Positions 35,990-45,449 of a stretch of 64,000 nt of DNA are shown here, one piece after another (within the stretch, counting starts at the first letter, position 1; every line of letters begins with the position of its first letter). A program made the position numbers and the translations under genes. The stretch is from Natronoarchaeum mannanilyticum (GTDB lineage Archaea; Halobacteriota; Halobacteria; Halobacteriales; Natronoarchaeaceae): contig NZ_BAAADV010000001.1 in assembly GCF_039522665.1 (NCBI RefSeq), positions 1,288,436 through 1,352,435 on the forward strand. Reading direction: 5' to 3'. The notes beneath the pieces were generated by a model that was not told the DNA's origin, searched no databases, and saw nothing but the letters and a program-made list of their open reading frames with translations.

Positions 35990-37411
35990 ATGAATATAGC
36001 AAGGTCAAGTCTGAAATTAGCAGTATCAAGAGCAGGCTCCGCGACTATCGGATTTCTTATCATTGTGTATCTAACTCGAAACTTGGACACTGATATACTG
36101 GGAACTTTCTTCTTATTCCAAGCACTATTGGGGTTGATCTCTATTCCGGTAGACTTTGGTATGAGGAGATCTCTCTCAAAGCGATTGAGCGAGAGGAGTA
36201 ACGATGGTGAAGTGATTACTACGGTGATCCTTATGAAGATCATCCCACTTTCCATCTGTTTATTTCTAGTATACTCTCTCAGGAGCCAGATAAATAATTA
36301 TCTGGGTGCAGATCTAGTAACGCTTCTCATATCTGCAATCGTGCTCCAAGAGATGGCCTTATTTACTATCGGAGTATTAAACGGACAGCTCCGGGTTGGT
36401 GAAACCGCGGTACCCAAATTCACGCGTCGAATCGCATTTGCTAGTACCACCTTTTTCCTTATTGAGCGAGGTTTCGGTGTTCGGGGTGCAATTTATGGTT
36501 TACTTATAGGACTTTCTGCGATGCTGGCAATTGCACTATATCGAGTGCAGATCTCTTTTGGATTTCCCTCTTTTTCGATGGCTGCTTCTCTATTCGAATA
36601 TTCTAAGTACGCATTCATATCCTCAGTCGGGGGGTATTTGTATAATTGGATGGACGTAGCACTTCTCGGCCTATTCTTAACACAGTCAGACGTGAGTATC
36701 TACGAAGTGTCTTGGCGTGTAACTGCTATCGTGATGCTTCTTGGACAATCTGTTGCGACTACTATCTTTCCTCAGGTCAGTAAATGGGATGCGGATGGTG
36801 CACACGAACGAATTGAGAACCTTCTCCCCCAAGCTGTTGCACCAGTCCTTCTTTTAGTGATTCCAGCATTTATGGGAACGATCGTCCTCTCTCAAGAGAT
36901 TCTTTCTGTCGTATTTGGTTCAGAGTACGCAGTCGGACAACTAGTCTTGATTATCTTAATGGGTGAAAAAGTAATCCAATCCGTTCATATAATACTCGGT
37001 ACTGCGCTTCAAGGAATCGATCGGCCCGATCTCGCAGCTCGTGCTGCCATTATCGCTATTTTCCTCAATCTCGTCCTTAACATCGTATTGATCCTTCAGT
37101 ATGGTATTGTCGGTGCAGCAGTCGCGACTGGCCTTTCGTTTATTGCGAACAGCCTTCTCCACGCGTACTATCTTTCACAGTTCGTTAATATCAGATTGCC
37201 CTGGCAAGAAATTGGTGCTACTGTAGTTGCCTCTATTGGGATGGGTTCCATAGTATTTATGATTAAAAATTACCATACCATCGACTCATTACAGTCCCTT
37301 TTAGGCATCGTCATCACCGGGATGGTTGTATATGCACTGCTGGCAGCCACCCTAGCACCACTCAGGGATGTTATAATTACTAACCTTAGGAGAATGGATA
37401 TTGTGGGATGA
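35990..37411 (+). CDS. Polysaccharide flippase (Wzx/RfbX, MATE-like)
   Basis: 473 residues with about 12-14 membrane segments and the family start ARSSLKLAVSRAGSATIGFLIIVYLTRNL, then a helix with YNWMDVALLGLFLTQSDVSIYEVSWR. Wzx proteins flip polyprenyl-diphosphate-linked oligosaccharides outward. The gene is strongly AT-rich relative to the window, as are its neighbours. Convergent with the glycosyltransferase gene at 37420, 8 bp apart. Confidence 0.92.
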   Translation: MNIARSSLKLAVSRAGSATIGFLIIVYLTRNLDTDILGTFFLFQALLGLISIPVDFGMRRSLSKRLSERSNDGEVITTVILMKIIPLSICLFLVYSLRSQINNYLGADLVTLLISAIVLQEMALFTIGVLNGQLRVGETAVPKFTRRIAFASTTFFLIERGFGVRGAIYGLLIGLSAMLAIALYRVQISFGFPSFSMAASLFEYSKYAFISSVGGYLYNWMDVALLGLFLTQSDVSIYEVSWRVTAIVMLLGQSVATTIFPQVSKWDADGAHERIENLLPQAVAPVLLLVIPAFMGTIVLSQEILSVVFGSEYAVGQLVLIILMGEKVIQSVHIILGTALQGIDRPDLAARAAIIAIFLNLVLNIVLILQYGIVGAAVATGLSFIANSLLHAYYLSQFVNIRLPWQEIGATVVASIGMGSIVFMIKNYHTIDSLQSLLGIVITGMVVYALLAATLAPLRDVIITNLRRMDIVG

Positions 37412-37419
37412 CCTTCGTA

Positions 37420-38370
37420 TTAGAGCCTGGCTTTGTGTCTAAGAAATCGGATTGCTTTCCGTGGATTGTTCATCGCTTTGCCTATCATGTTCACCAAGCG
37501 GTTTGTGATGCGGAATATGGAGAATCGATGCAAATATGTCACGGAGCGCCTAACTGGCCAATCTCCTGTAGTAGCATAAATGTTCTTGACCCCATCGTCC
37601 TTGTACTCAGCAACAATTCGATCGAGAGTCTTGTAGTACTCATTCCCCATAGTAAGTCCTGTAGAACGGTGCCATACATTCAGTGGGAGTACATAGACCG
37701 AATGTGGACTCCGGTAGTTCAAATAAAGTGCGTATTCAACCCCATATAGGTGCCAACCATCACACACCTCTGTATTGAAACTACGCTCATCAAATATATC
37801 TGATGGAACTGCCATTAACAATTCATCAACTGTCTGAACAAGTTCGGGCTCTGATATTTCATTTCCTGTAGCTGGGAATACGACCTCCTTATGATTAAGT
37901 ACATATCTAAGCTCTTCCTGATTAATTTGATCCTCCTCTGTTAGCTCCTTCTTCGTCCACGGCCGTGCAATATCTTCTGCCAAGGATTTCCGCTCTTCAT
38001 CGGTAGGAGGGCGTCCATGGAATATGATATTTCGAGCACGATCTTCTCGGCACTCACCATCAGCGGCCATACCAGTCACCCCGGCCATCCCTAACTCTGG
38101 AGCTGTAGAAAGATAGTCATAGAGTTCCTGTAACCAACTCTCAGTGAGAAGCCGTACGTCCTGATGAATGAACACATAGTACTCTCCGCTAGCCTGAGAC
38201 GCACCATAATTAAGCGCTTCTGCAGCCGATGGGAAAATACCATCACGGTTATCAATCGTGATTGTCTCAAACTCCTCGAAGTCTTGGCCTGAGAGGCTAT
38301 CAAGTAACCACTCCTCTAGCACTCTTTGGTCATTATAGACTGTAATCACGCTAATTTTTGTTTCAGACAT
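37420..38370 (-). CDS. Glycosyltransferase family 2
   Basis: 316 residues. GT-A fold: ISVITVYNDQRVLEEWLLDSLSGQ, ITIDNRDG, EALNYGASQASGEYYVFIHQDVRL with a DxD-like HQDV. The acceptor part has DELLMAVPSDIFDERSFNTEVCDGWHLYGVEYALYLN, similar to enzymes that add sugars to lipid-linked glycans. The middle segment (RNIIFHGRPPTDEERKSLAED...) is an insert not seen in the short GT2 core. AT-rich. Inverting enzyme, cytoplasmic; the donor is unknown. Confidence 0.87.
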   Translation of the reverse strand: MSETKISVITVYNDQRVLEEWLLDSLSGQDFEEFETITIDNRDGIFPSAAEALNYGASQASGEYYVFIHQDVRLLTESWLQELYDYLSTAPELGMAGVTGMAADGECREDRARNIIFHGRPPTDEERKSLAEDIARPWTKKELTEEDQINQEELRYVLNHKEVVFPATGNEISEPELVQTVDELLMAVPSDIFDERSFNTEVCDGWHLYGVEYALYLNYRSPHSVYVLPLNVWHRSTGLTMGNEYYKTLDRIVAEYKDDGVKNIYATTGDWPVRRSVTYLHRFSIFRITNRLVNMIGKAMNNPRKAIRFLRHKARL

Positions 38371-38492
38371 TTATCATCACTTCCATGTGGTGTAACTGTT
38401 TCTGTCCATAATATGCCTCTCTCTCCTAAGTATTCGGATTTAAACGAGAGCCGATAGAAAGACTTGTTATTCTCCCTCTCGCTTTGTTATGT

Positions 38493-39239
38493 ATGCTATC
38501 ACGGCTTGTTAATACATTATTGTCACCACTTTGCCAATCAGATTTGTTCACTACTCCGAAGAGGACGGTTGTTGACTTCTATACTCGGAATCTTCGATCT
38601 TTCATCCCTCGGCGACATGCAGTGTATAACTCAAAGAGAGTACTTGCCTCAACTCTTCTTGGAACAATAATAAATTCTGGCCCTCCTCACCGGCCTTACT
38701 ACGAGTCGGGAATTGCGAATAGTCTTCGGACATGGGTTGACGAAGGTGATCAGGTCGTGATTGTTGGTGGTGGCTGGGGCGTTACTGCAGCGATCGCCGC
38801 AGAGGTAGTTGGACCGTCGGGTCATGTCCATGTCTTTGAAGGATCAAAACAGCATACCCAATATGTTAAGGAAACAGCCCAACTCAACAACGTCAAAGAG
38901 CGGATATCCGTCACACACGCGATAGTCGGAACCGAGGTCAGTCTCCGTGGTGATTCAGGTGAAGCACAGTCGCTATCACCGCAGGAACTACCTGAGTGCG
39001 ATATCTTAGAACTTGACTGTGAAGGTTCTGAACTTGAGATTCTTCATAACATGACTATTGATCCCCGCATAATGATCGTCGAATCGCACGGCCATCTTGG
39101 AACTCCGTCGGATCGAGTCCGGGATACACTGGAAAATAAGGAGTACCAGATTGTTAGTGAAGAAGTTGCGGATAGAGGATTATTAGATGAATGCATAAAC
39201 AATGATGTGTCCGTTCTAACTGGAGTAAAGAACCCATGA
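38493..39239 (+). CDS. FkbM family methyltransferase
   Basis: 248 residues from ATG 38493 (a TTG 9 nt upstream is possible). SAM-binding core QVVIVGGGWGVTAAIAAEVVGPSGHVHVFEG, then DILELDCEGSELEIL and MIVESHGHLG, which match FkbM O-methyltransferases. The first 75 residues are hydrophilic to amphipathic and may contact the membrane. Probably O-methylates a sugar of the glycan. The ATG of the next gene overlaps its stop by 4 nt. Confidence 0.85.
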   Translation: MLSRLVNTLLSPLCQSDLFTTPKRTVVDFYTRNLRSFIPRRHAVYNSKRVLASTLLGTIINSGPPHRPYYESGIANSLRTWVDEGDQVVIVGGGWGVTAAIAAEVVGPSGHVHVFEGSKQHTQYVKETAQLNNVKERISVTHAIVGTEVSLRGDSGEAQSLSPQELPECDILELDCEGSELEILHNMTIDPRIMIVESHGHLGTPSDRVRDTLENKEYQIVSEEVADRGLLDECINNDVSVLTGVKNP

Positions 39240-40192
39240 ATAGCTGTAATCCATCAACGCAGAAAGGAATTGAACCGGACCTATCACAGACTGACGATAG
39301 ATTGGAACCCCCTCTCCCGAACGTGAGCATAGTTGTTCTCAACTGGAACAATTATGAAGACACGGCTTCCTGCCTCCGCTCTCTGGCCGAAGTATCCTAC
39401 CCTGAGATGGAAGTTTACGTCGTCGATAACGGATCTACTGACGGTTCTCACAAACGGCTTGCAGAAGAGTTTGAACAATATAATTTCATATTCAATAGCG
39501 AAAACCTTGGTTTTGCAGGCGGATGCAATCAAGCAATCAAACGAGTACTTAAAGAGGGCACTGATTATGTCCTTCTACTAAATAATGACACCGTGGTGCA
39601 GCCAGATTTCTTGACTCCACTGGTCGAAACCGCGGAAAGAGAAGACGATGTTGCGGCTGTCGGCGGGATCATTCGTGATATGTCTGGAGGGGTCCAATCT
39701 GCTGGGGGATCTTTTAATCCTTGGTTGGCGACTCTCCGTCATAGAGAAAACCCCGAGTCAAGTGTGTATGAAACGGATTTCATCACCGGCGCAATGATGC
39801 TGATCGAGGCAGAATTCCTGGCTTCACTTGATGGCCTCAACGACTCATACTTCTTTGGAATGGAGGATCAGGAACTCTGTTGGAAGGCTGACCAGCGCGA
39901 CCTTCGTCTCCTCATTGAACCACGTTCGGTTGTCCGACACGACAAAGGTGGATCTGCCTCAGAGGCGAGCCCTTTTCGATATTACCACGATACTCGTAAT
40001 CGACTTCGATTTGTGGGGGAGAATATCTCTTTTGCTGGAAGTTTCCTATTTTACATATTCTTCGCCTTCTCTAGAATATATCGATTCGGACAGTGGATAC
40101 TCTCTGGACGTACCGGGTTCGTAACTGCGACCCTTTCGGGGGCCTTTGACCATATTCGAGGTGCCGAATATCGTATGACCGATGATTTCTAA
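39236..40192 (+). CDS. Glycosyltransferase family 2 (rhamnosyltransferase-like)
   Basis: 318 residues. SIVVLNWNNYEDTASCLRSL, VYVVDNGSTDGSHKRL, GFAGGCNQAIKRVL, LLNNDTVV (DxD-like), TGAMMLIEAEFLASLDGLNDSYFFGMEDQELCWKADQRD. This is the WbbL/rhamnosyltransferase-like GT2 set (NDT and EDxxLC motifs). The rml genes in the same locus make a rhamnosyl donor plausible. One or two hydrophobic segments near the C-terminus (about 255-275). Co-transcribed with the FkbM gene. Confidence 0.9.
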   Translation: MNSCNPSTQKGIEPDLSQTDDRLEPPLPNVSIVVLNWNNYEDTASCLRSLAEVSYPEMEVYVVDNGSTDGSHKRLAEEFEQYNFIFNSENLGFAGGCNQAIKRVLKEGTDYVLLLNNDTVVQPDFLTPLVETAEREDDVAAVGGIIRDMSGGVQSAGGSFNPWLATLRHRENPESSVYETDFITGAMMLIEAEFLASLDGLNDSYFFGMEDQELCWKADQRDLRLLIEPRSVVRHDKGGSASEASPFRYYHDTRNRLRFVGENISFAGSFLFYIFFAFSRIYRFGQWILSGRTGFVTATLSGAFDHIRGAEYRMTDDF

Positions 40193-40206
40193 TCTCAGTG
40201 TCCTCC

Positions 40207-41307
40207 CTAATTTTCATAGAGAGCTTCAAACGAATCCACCATCACGTTGATACTGTAGTTATTGCGGGCTCGCTGTTGGGCCGCTATGCCAAGGGTTGAT
40301 GCGCGATCTTCGTTGTCAAGAAGTTCCCTGACCGCTTTACCGAGGGCTGATGAGTTTTGGCTCGGTACATGTATCCCGTGCTTCTCATCGTCAACCAACT
40401 CAGAACAGCCATCTACGGGCGTCGTTACGATGGGCAGTCCAGCGCACATCGCCTCAAGTAATGCACCTGGCAACCCTTCATAGTGCGATGGAAAGACGAA
40501 CACATCCATGGCATCAAGAAGGGCAGGAATATCGTCTCGCTGTCCCGCAAAGATCACAGATTTGGAACAACCACGTTCTTCGGCGTATCGTTCTAGAGCG
40601 TCGCGTTCTGGCCCGTCACCTACGAGTAATAGTTGTGCCTCAGAATGTGTATTGAGGACTGCTGGCCAAGCGTCCAACAGATCGTAGTGTCCTTTCCTTT
40701 CGACTAGCCTGCTGACGGTTCCAACGATCGGACAGTCTTGATCAAGCGATAGGGATTCATAGAGTTCGTTTGAAGCGCACCCTTGGGCGTATTTCTCGAC
40801 ATCCCGACCGTTCGGTACGACCGCGACCTGCTCTTCCTTTGCTCCGTGATTGACGATATGCTCTGCACCTGCTTGGGAGTTTGAAACCACTAGATCCGAT
40901 AGAGGAAGCGTAAGTCGGTCAATAAACGCTCTGAGAAGCGGGCGGCTATCGGGAACCTCACGCACGCCTGTAATACAAGTTGTCTTGGGTGTTACTACCG
41001 TTGCGAGTCTCGCGAGTACGTTGTCGAAGAATAAAAACGACTGGACGATGTCTGGCCGTTCTTGTCGGGCCGTTTGGGCGAACTGCAACAGGACACCGAA
41101 GTCCCACTTTCCGGCCGCATCTAGCGTTCGGTAGTGTACGTCCTCGTTGAGCTCGGCCACTAGCGGTCCATCGTCGACGATAGTCCAGACGGTAACTTCG
41201 TATTGGTCAGTATCGATATTATTTGCAAGGTCAACTAGAGTTTGCTCAGCACCACCAACAGAAAGCATTCCAATGAGAAACCAAAGTTGGGTATTTTCTT
41301 CAGTCAT
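40207..41307 (-). CDS. Glycosyltransferase family 4
   Basis: 366 residues. GT-B: LIGMLSVGGAEQTLVDLANNI, VVSNSQAGAEHIV, TVSRLVERKGHYDLLDAW, LLLVGDGPERDALERYAEE and FVFPSHYEGLPGALLEAMCAGLPIVTT with the E-x7-E donor motif. It adds another sugar to the lipid-linked glycan. Convergent with the GT2 gene at 39236 (14 bp apart). The last gene of the AT-richer block. Confidence 0.92.
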   Translation of the reverse strand: MTEENTQLWFLIGMLSVGGAEQTLVDLANNIDTDQYEVTVWTIVDDGPLVAELNEDVHYRTLDAAGKWDFGVLLQFAQTARQERPDIVQSFLFFDNVLARLATVVTPKTTCITGVREVPDSRPLLRAFIDRLTLPLSDLVVSNSQAGAEHIVNHGAKEEQVAVVPNGRDVEKYAQGCASNELYESLSLDQDCPIVGTVSRLVERKGHYDLLDAWPAVLNTHSEAQLLLVGDGPERDALERYAEERGCSKSVIFAGQRDDIPALLDAMDVFVFPSHYEGLPGALLEAMCAGLPIVTTPVDGCSELVDDEKHGIHVPSQNSSALGKAVRELLDNEDRASTLGIAAQQRARNNYSINVMVDSFEALYEN

Positions 41308-41420
41308 CTTTTGAAGGGCATACGAGAATTAGCAAGTCCCCCGTCTATATGAACCTAACTGAAATATCTGTGTGGTAGATATAATATATACATAATATAT
41401 GTATATCCGTAGTTATCTCA

Positions 41421-43871
41421 CTATGAAATTCTGATTCCAGTGCCGTTCACTACGTCCCTCTCGGTGACGCTAACTCTCTGGTTGTCCACCTCGTACTTGC
41501 CTGCGTACGGTACTATCACCGCAAATTCCCCGCTCTCACTCGCCATCACCTCTCGCTCGTAAGTGAACGATGTACCGTCTACCGTGATGTTCGTACTTAC
41601 CGAAACCAACTCGTTTGCCACTGCAGATCCGGTGATCGTCGCACCGGGAACTACTGCAAAGGTCGCTATAGTGCGATCCTCGTCGATGGACAGCAGTTGG
41701 TAGTGCGTTAGCGCGTCCCCCCCGTCATTGCTTGTTCCTATATCCCTTAACAATTTGCTCTGGGCGGTATTGGATGGAACGTTCCCATCGACTTCGGTTA
41801 CGACGACGTACCCAACCCTGCCGGTGAACTGTTCGTATCGCTCGTCGGGATTGCTCCCCGATCGGAACGGATCGTAGTTGTCGTACGCGTATCCGTAGTT
41901 ATTTGACTCCCCATTCACCACGTAGTTGAACATCCGGTTCGTGTCCCACTCGCTCAGGACGAAGTTCTCGGGGTACTCTCGATCCACGTTCTCTGCGTGC
42001 TCGTCGATAGCCGTCGCGGCCTCGTACTCCGCGTCGCTGTAGGTGACCTGACTGACTAGTGAGGGGACGAGCAACATCCCGAGTCCGGTAAACAGCACGA
42101 AAATGCCGATCAGATATCCCAGCTTCCCGCGATCGTCCGGAACGTCGATCGACGCGCTCGGCCGTTTAGCCGCTCCCCCGCCGCTCCCAAGTAGCCTCGT
42201 CTCGTCACTCGATCCTCCACGGAAGGGCCTCGGCGTCCGCGCCAGGTCGACCACCGACAGCACGTGAACGAGTCCGAGCCCTCCGAGCACGGCGATGAAC
42301 AGTGAAAGCTGTCCGGTGAAGCGCATCTGGACGCCGGCGAGAACCGTGAAGTACCAGCTGCACACTGCGACCAGCAGCCAGCCGGGTTCGTACCGACGAT
42401 ACGCCACCAACATCGCCCAGCCCAGCGGCACCAGCGCGAGGTAGAACGCAACTCCCGTCTGGGTCAGCGGCCCGAAGACGAACCCGTACTCGGCGGCGAA
42501 CAGCGACTGGGCCTCGGTCATCCCCTCCCGGAAGAAGAGGGTGTCGGCGCGATCGCGTACCTGGGCAACTTCGTCCGGTCGAAGCCGTCGGAACAGCCAC
42601 AGCCCGGCGACTGCCACGATCGACTCGAGGCTGACGAGAGCGCTCTCCGGGGCGTCGAAGTACCGCCAGACCTCGCCGAGCAGAGCCACCACGACTGTAC
42701 CGCCGACCACCATGATGGGCGTGTACGCCGCGTACGCTTCGTGCCATCCCCAGCGGGCGTGGAACAGGAACGAGATTGCGGCGCCGATCCCGAGTCCGAG
42801 TAAGATCGGCAGATTCGCCCCCATTGGCGACACGTCTGCCCGGGCGTCCATCGCAGCCCGCAGCCCCAGATACCCTGCGATCGGAATGAACATGAGGGGT
42901 GATCCGCCCCACGCGTGCACCGAAAACCCGACGCCGATCCCGAGTCCGACAGCTGCCAGCCACGTCCACCCGCTGGTCAGGTGCGCTCGAAGCGCGTCGG
43001 CGTCCGACTCCTCTGTCACCCGTCGATCTCGGAGATCCACCGCGAGCCACGCCAGCGATAGCACCATCACTCCGAGCCAGAAATACTGGTGGATCTGGTG
43101 ATCGATGAAGCCGATACCCGTGTACACCGCGTGGGCCGGGATCGTCGCCAGCACGAACACCGACGCAATCCCCACGCGCGGATCGTCGGTCAGCACGGTC
43201 GCGAGCTTGTACAGCACGACGCCGAGCGCGAGCGTTGCGACCACCGGCAACCACGCAGCGACCGTCGACGCCGCGGCCTGTCCCCCACCGAGCAACTCCG
43301 CGACGAACCAGTTCGTCGCGTGCGAAAGCGGACGCGCATCACCCACTCCCTCCGGCATGTTCGCGATCACGCCCCAGTCAGTCGGTCCGGAGGACCGCGC
43401 TAGCAGCTCCTCCATCCAGTACCGGAAGTAGTAGGGGTCGTTCCCCGGGGAGATCACGTGCTCCTCGCGCATCACCGACCCGTACGCCGTGATTCGCATG
43501 ACGAACAGAAAGGCGAGCGCGCCGGCGAGTCCGGCCATCGCCCGCAGATCGACCGAGACGTCGACGTCGAAATCGAACCCCTCCCCGAACGACGTACTCT
43601 CGCCAGTCTCTACAGATCCGCCCGATATCGCCGCGGCGACGGCGTCTCGATCGGCGACCTGGTACTCCCCGTCGGCCTTCTCGACGATCCCGCGGGAGAC
43701 GAGCTCGCCGAAGGTCCCCGAGTCGGCGGGAATATCCTCGAACGTCCACGTCTCTCGATCGGCGTCGACCTCCAGTACGGCTTCGAGCGTCTCCTCGGCG
43801 TCGGAGCGGTCGTCGAGAAACGAACGGACGGCCTCGCGAACGGTCGACGACTGGCCGGCCTCCGGTGACAT
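41421..43871 (-). CDS. STT3/AglB-like oligosaccharyltransferase, divergent
   Basis: 816 residues. The N-terminal about 100 residues are soluble and resemble a winged-helix-like module (TWTFEDIPADSGTFGELVSRGIVEK). Then about 12 membrane segments. The first external loop carries SPGNDPYYFRYWMEELL, the DxD-equivalent with D145 of AglB, and GFIDHQIHQYFW, the DHH-equivalent. The C-terminal soluble domain should contain WWDYG; the closest is SEWDTNR at about residue 640. The layout fits the archaeosortase-associated archaeal STT3 family. It would transfer the lipid-linked glycan to surface proteins, but the altered motif leaves the acceptor unclear. Confidence 0.85.
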   Translation of the reverse strand: MSPEAGQSSTVREAVRSFLDDRSDAEETLEAVLEVDADRETWTFEDIPADSGTFGELVSRGIVEKADGEYQVADRDAVAAAISGGSVETGESTSFGEGFDFDVDVSVDLRAMAGLAGALAFLFVMRITAYGSVMREEHVISPGNDPYYFRYWMEELLARSSGPTDWGVIANMPEGVGDARPLSHATNWFVAELLGGGQAAASTVAAWLPVVATLALGVVLYKLATVLTDDPRVGIASVFVLATIPAHAVYTGIGFIDHQIHQYFWLGVMVLSLAWLAVDLRDRRVTEESDADALRAHLTSGWTWLAAVGLGIGVGFSVHAWGGSPLMFIPIAGYLGLRAAMDARADVSPMGANLPILLGLGIGAAISFLFHARWGWHEAYAAYTPIMVVGGTVVVALLGEVWRYFDAPESALVSLESIVAVAGLWLFRRLRPDEVAQVRDRADTLFFREGMTEAQSLFAAEYGFVFGPLTQTGVAFYLALVPLGWAMLVAYRRYEPGWLLVAVCSWYFTVLAGVQMRFTGQLSLFIAVLGGLGLVHVLSVVDLARTPRPFRGGSSDETRLLGSGGGAAKRPSASIDVPDDRGKLGYLIGIFVLFTGLGMLLVPSLVSQVTYSDAEYEAATAIDEHAENVDREYPENFVLSEWDTNRMFNYVVNGESNNYGYAYDNYDPFRSGSNPDERYEQFTGRVGYVVVTEVDGNVPSNTAQSKLLRDIGTSNDGGDALTHYQLLSIDEDRTIATFAVVPGATITGSAVANELVSVSTNITVDGTSFTYEREVMASESGEFAVIVPYAGKYEVDNQRVSVTERDVVNGTGIRIS

Positions 43872-43979
43872 TGCTACGAATGGTTATAGCCGGCGCTCAT
43901 GGACCTTTCGCTTGAACGGGATCGCTCCCCGAGTTTCCTTCCTCGATCGGGGTACATTCCGGTCGAGTCACGGAACGAC

Positions 43980-44483
43980 TCACCGTGCCGCCGAACTCTT
44001 CCCGATCCAGACCCGATCACAGAACCACACAGTCCCCGCAACGAGCACAGCCCCGACGGCCACCCACCAATCAGAAGAAACGTACAGGCTCGGCGTCGCG
44101 TGGCGCCACCACGTCATGGGATAGAGCCACGCCGCGGCCTGCCCGTCCGCCCAGGCCTTGACCGCGTCGACGAGCAGGTGCGTCAGGGCACCGCCACCAA
44201 GCACTGCGAACGCGTAGCGACGGTCGCGAGCGAACAGCATCGCGCCGATGCCACAGAGAAGCATGGCACCGCCGAGCGTGGAGAGGGCGCCGAAGCGAAA
44301 GCCGACACCGAGCGCCGATTCGATCCAGACTTCGGAAACGAACATACCGATCCGATTCAGGTCAGGGACCATCGAGCCGATGGCGCCGATAGCGACCCAC
44401 TTCGGCGTGATCCGATCAGCGTACCAACTCACCACCGTGAACACCGCGTACGCGACGAGCACGTGGGTAAGCAAATCGGCCAT
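43980..44483 (-). CDS. DUF457-type membrane-bound metal-dependent hydrolase
   Basis: 167 residues with four membrane segments. It starts MADLLTHVLVAYAVF, with His in DLLTH; further on are MVPDLNRIGMF, LTHLLVDAVKAWADG and TWWRHATPSLY. These His/Asp sites are typical of YdjM/DUF457. The family is named for its metal-site pattern; few members are characterised. Its ATG shares one base with the stop of the upstream gene (44483), so the two are co-transcribed. Confidence 0.85.
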   Translation of the reverse strand: MADLLTHVLVAYAVFTVVSWYADRITPKWVAIGAIGSMVPDLNRIGMFVSEVWIESALGVGFRFGALSTLGGAMLLCGIGAMLFARDRRYAFAVLGGGALTHLLVDAVKAWADGQAAAWLYPMTWWRHATPSLYVSSDWWVAVGAVLVAGTVWFCDRVWIGKSSAAR

Positions 44484-44971
44484 CAGCGATCATCCTCCTC
44501 GCGAGGAACGATCGCCAGTCGCCTGACGTCGATCCGCCAGTGTCTGAAGAAGTAGCCGATCGCGAGCATCGCACCGACCAGGGAGATACCGAGCTTGTAG
44601 TACCGACTCGTGCTGTCGGGCGTCACCACGACGGTCCTGCTTGCGTCCATCGTCCGATCCGCGTGGAGCGTGCCGTACACCTGTATGAAACTGCCCGGCG
44701 AGACATCCCCGCGAACGCCCTGGACCGTCAAATCGGCGACGACCTCGTCGTCGCGATCGAGCACGTGAATCACAGCACTATCGCCGTCGACGGACTGCAC
44801 TTCGCCGAACACCAGCACCTCCGACCCGGTGTACGAGTCAAAGTCCTCGTCGAGCTCCTCGGCCGTCGGGTGGGGCCACCGGTCGTCGTAGACAGTCCCG
44901 TAGTGGACACAGAGACCTACGGTCCCGAGCAGAAGGAGCCCGCACGCCAGCATCCGAACGTATCTGTTCAC
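44483..44971 (-). CDS. Membrane-anchored OB-fold-like protein
   Basis: 162 residues. A membrane helix at 6-26, then an outside beta domain (GSEVLVFGEVQSVDGDSAVIHVLDRDDEVVADLTVQGV), then a second hydrophobic segment (LGISLVGAMLAIGYFF) and a basic tail. The beta domain has the spacing of an OB fold. It pairs with the DUF457 gene. Function unknown. Confidence 0.75.
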   Translation of the reverse strand: MNRYVRMLACGLLLLGTVGLCVHYGTVYDDRWPHPTAEELDEDFDSYTGSEVLVFGEVQSVDGDSAVIHVLDRDDEVVADLTVQGVRGDVSPGSFIQVYGTLHADRTMDASRTVVVTPDSTSRYYKLGISLVGAMLAIGYFFRHWRIDVRRLAIVPREEDDR

Positions 44972-45134
44972 GGTTGTCGTCCGTCCGTTCGATGGACTAC
45001 CGACTTGAGAGTATCGACGTCACTTGAGGAGTTCGTTCTCTAACCGATAGACTGAGTCGTCATTCAGAATCCCCTACTCGGACTCGTAATTAGCGGTCCA
45101 TCCATCTCTGTTACTGGCGGACTCTCGCAGTGAA

Positions 45135-45362
45135 TTAGTGGGAGAGTGTCCCCGCCTGGCGCCGTTGGTTGTCCTTTTCGGACGCCAGCGTGGCGGCTTC
45201 GTCGGTTGCCTCGATCGCCTCGATGACTCTCTCCGCCAACTCGGGATCATCTTCGAGATCGACGCGTTCGAGTGCATCTTCGAGGTGATCACTCGCCGTC
45301 GCAAGCAGGGCGCTTGGACTCCGCTCGACTCCCCCGGTGGTGCCGCGATCCGCTCTCGACAT
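45135..45362 (-). CDS. Small acidic helical protein
   Basis: 75 residues from ATG 45362. Predominantly Glu/Asp/Ala, with helices LLATASDHLEDALERVDLED and ELAERVIEAIEATDEAATLASE. Composition and length match the short acidic proteins found throughout haloarchaea. No domain is recognised. Lies between the OB-fold gene and aglM. Confidence 0.55.
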   Translation of the reverse strand: MSRADRGTTGGVERSPSALLATASDHLEDALERVDLEDDPELAERVIEAIEATDEAATLASEKDNQRRQAGTLSH

Positions 45363-45449
45363 ACTCAGGACTACTGCACGTTAACGGTTAGTTATAGACT
45401 GTTTACCGTCTATTTGCGTTCTATTTGCAGCGTCGGATCCGGCGTTTGC

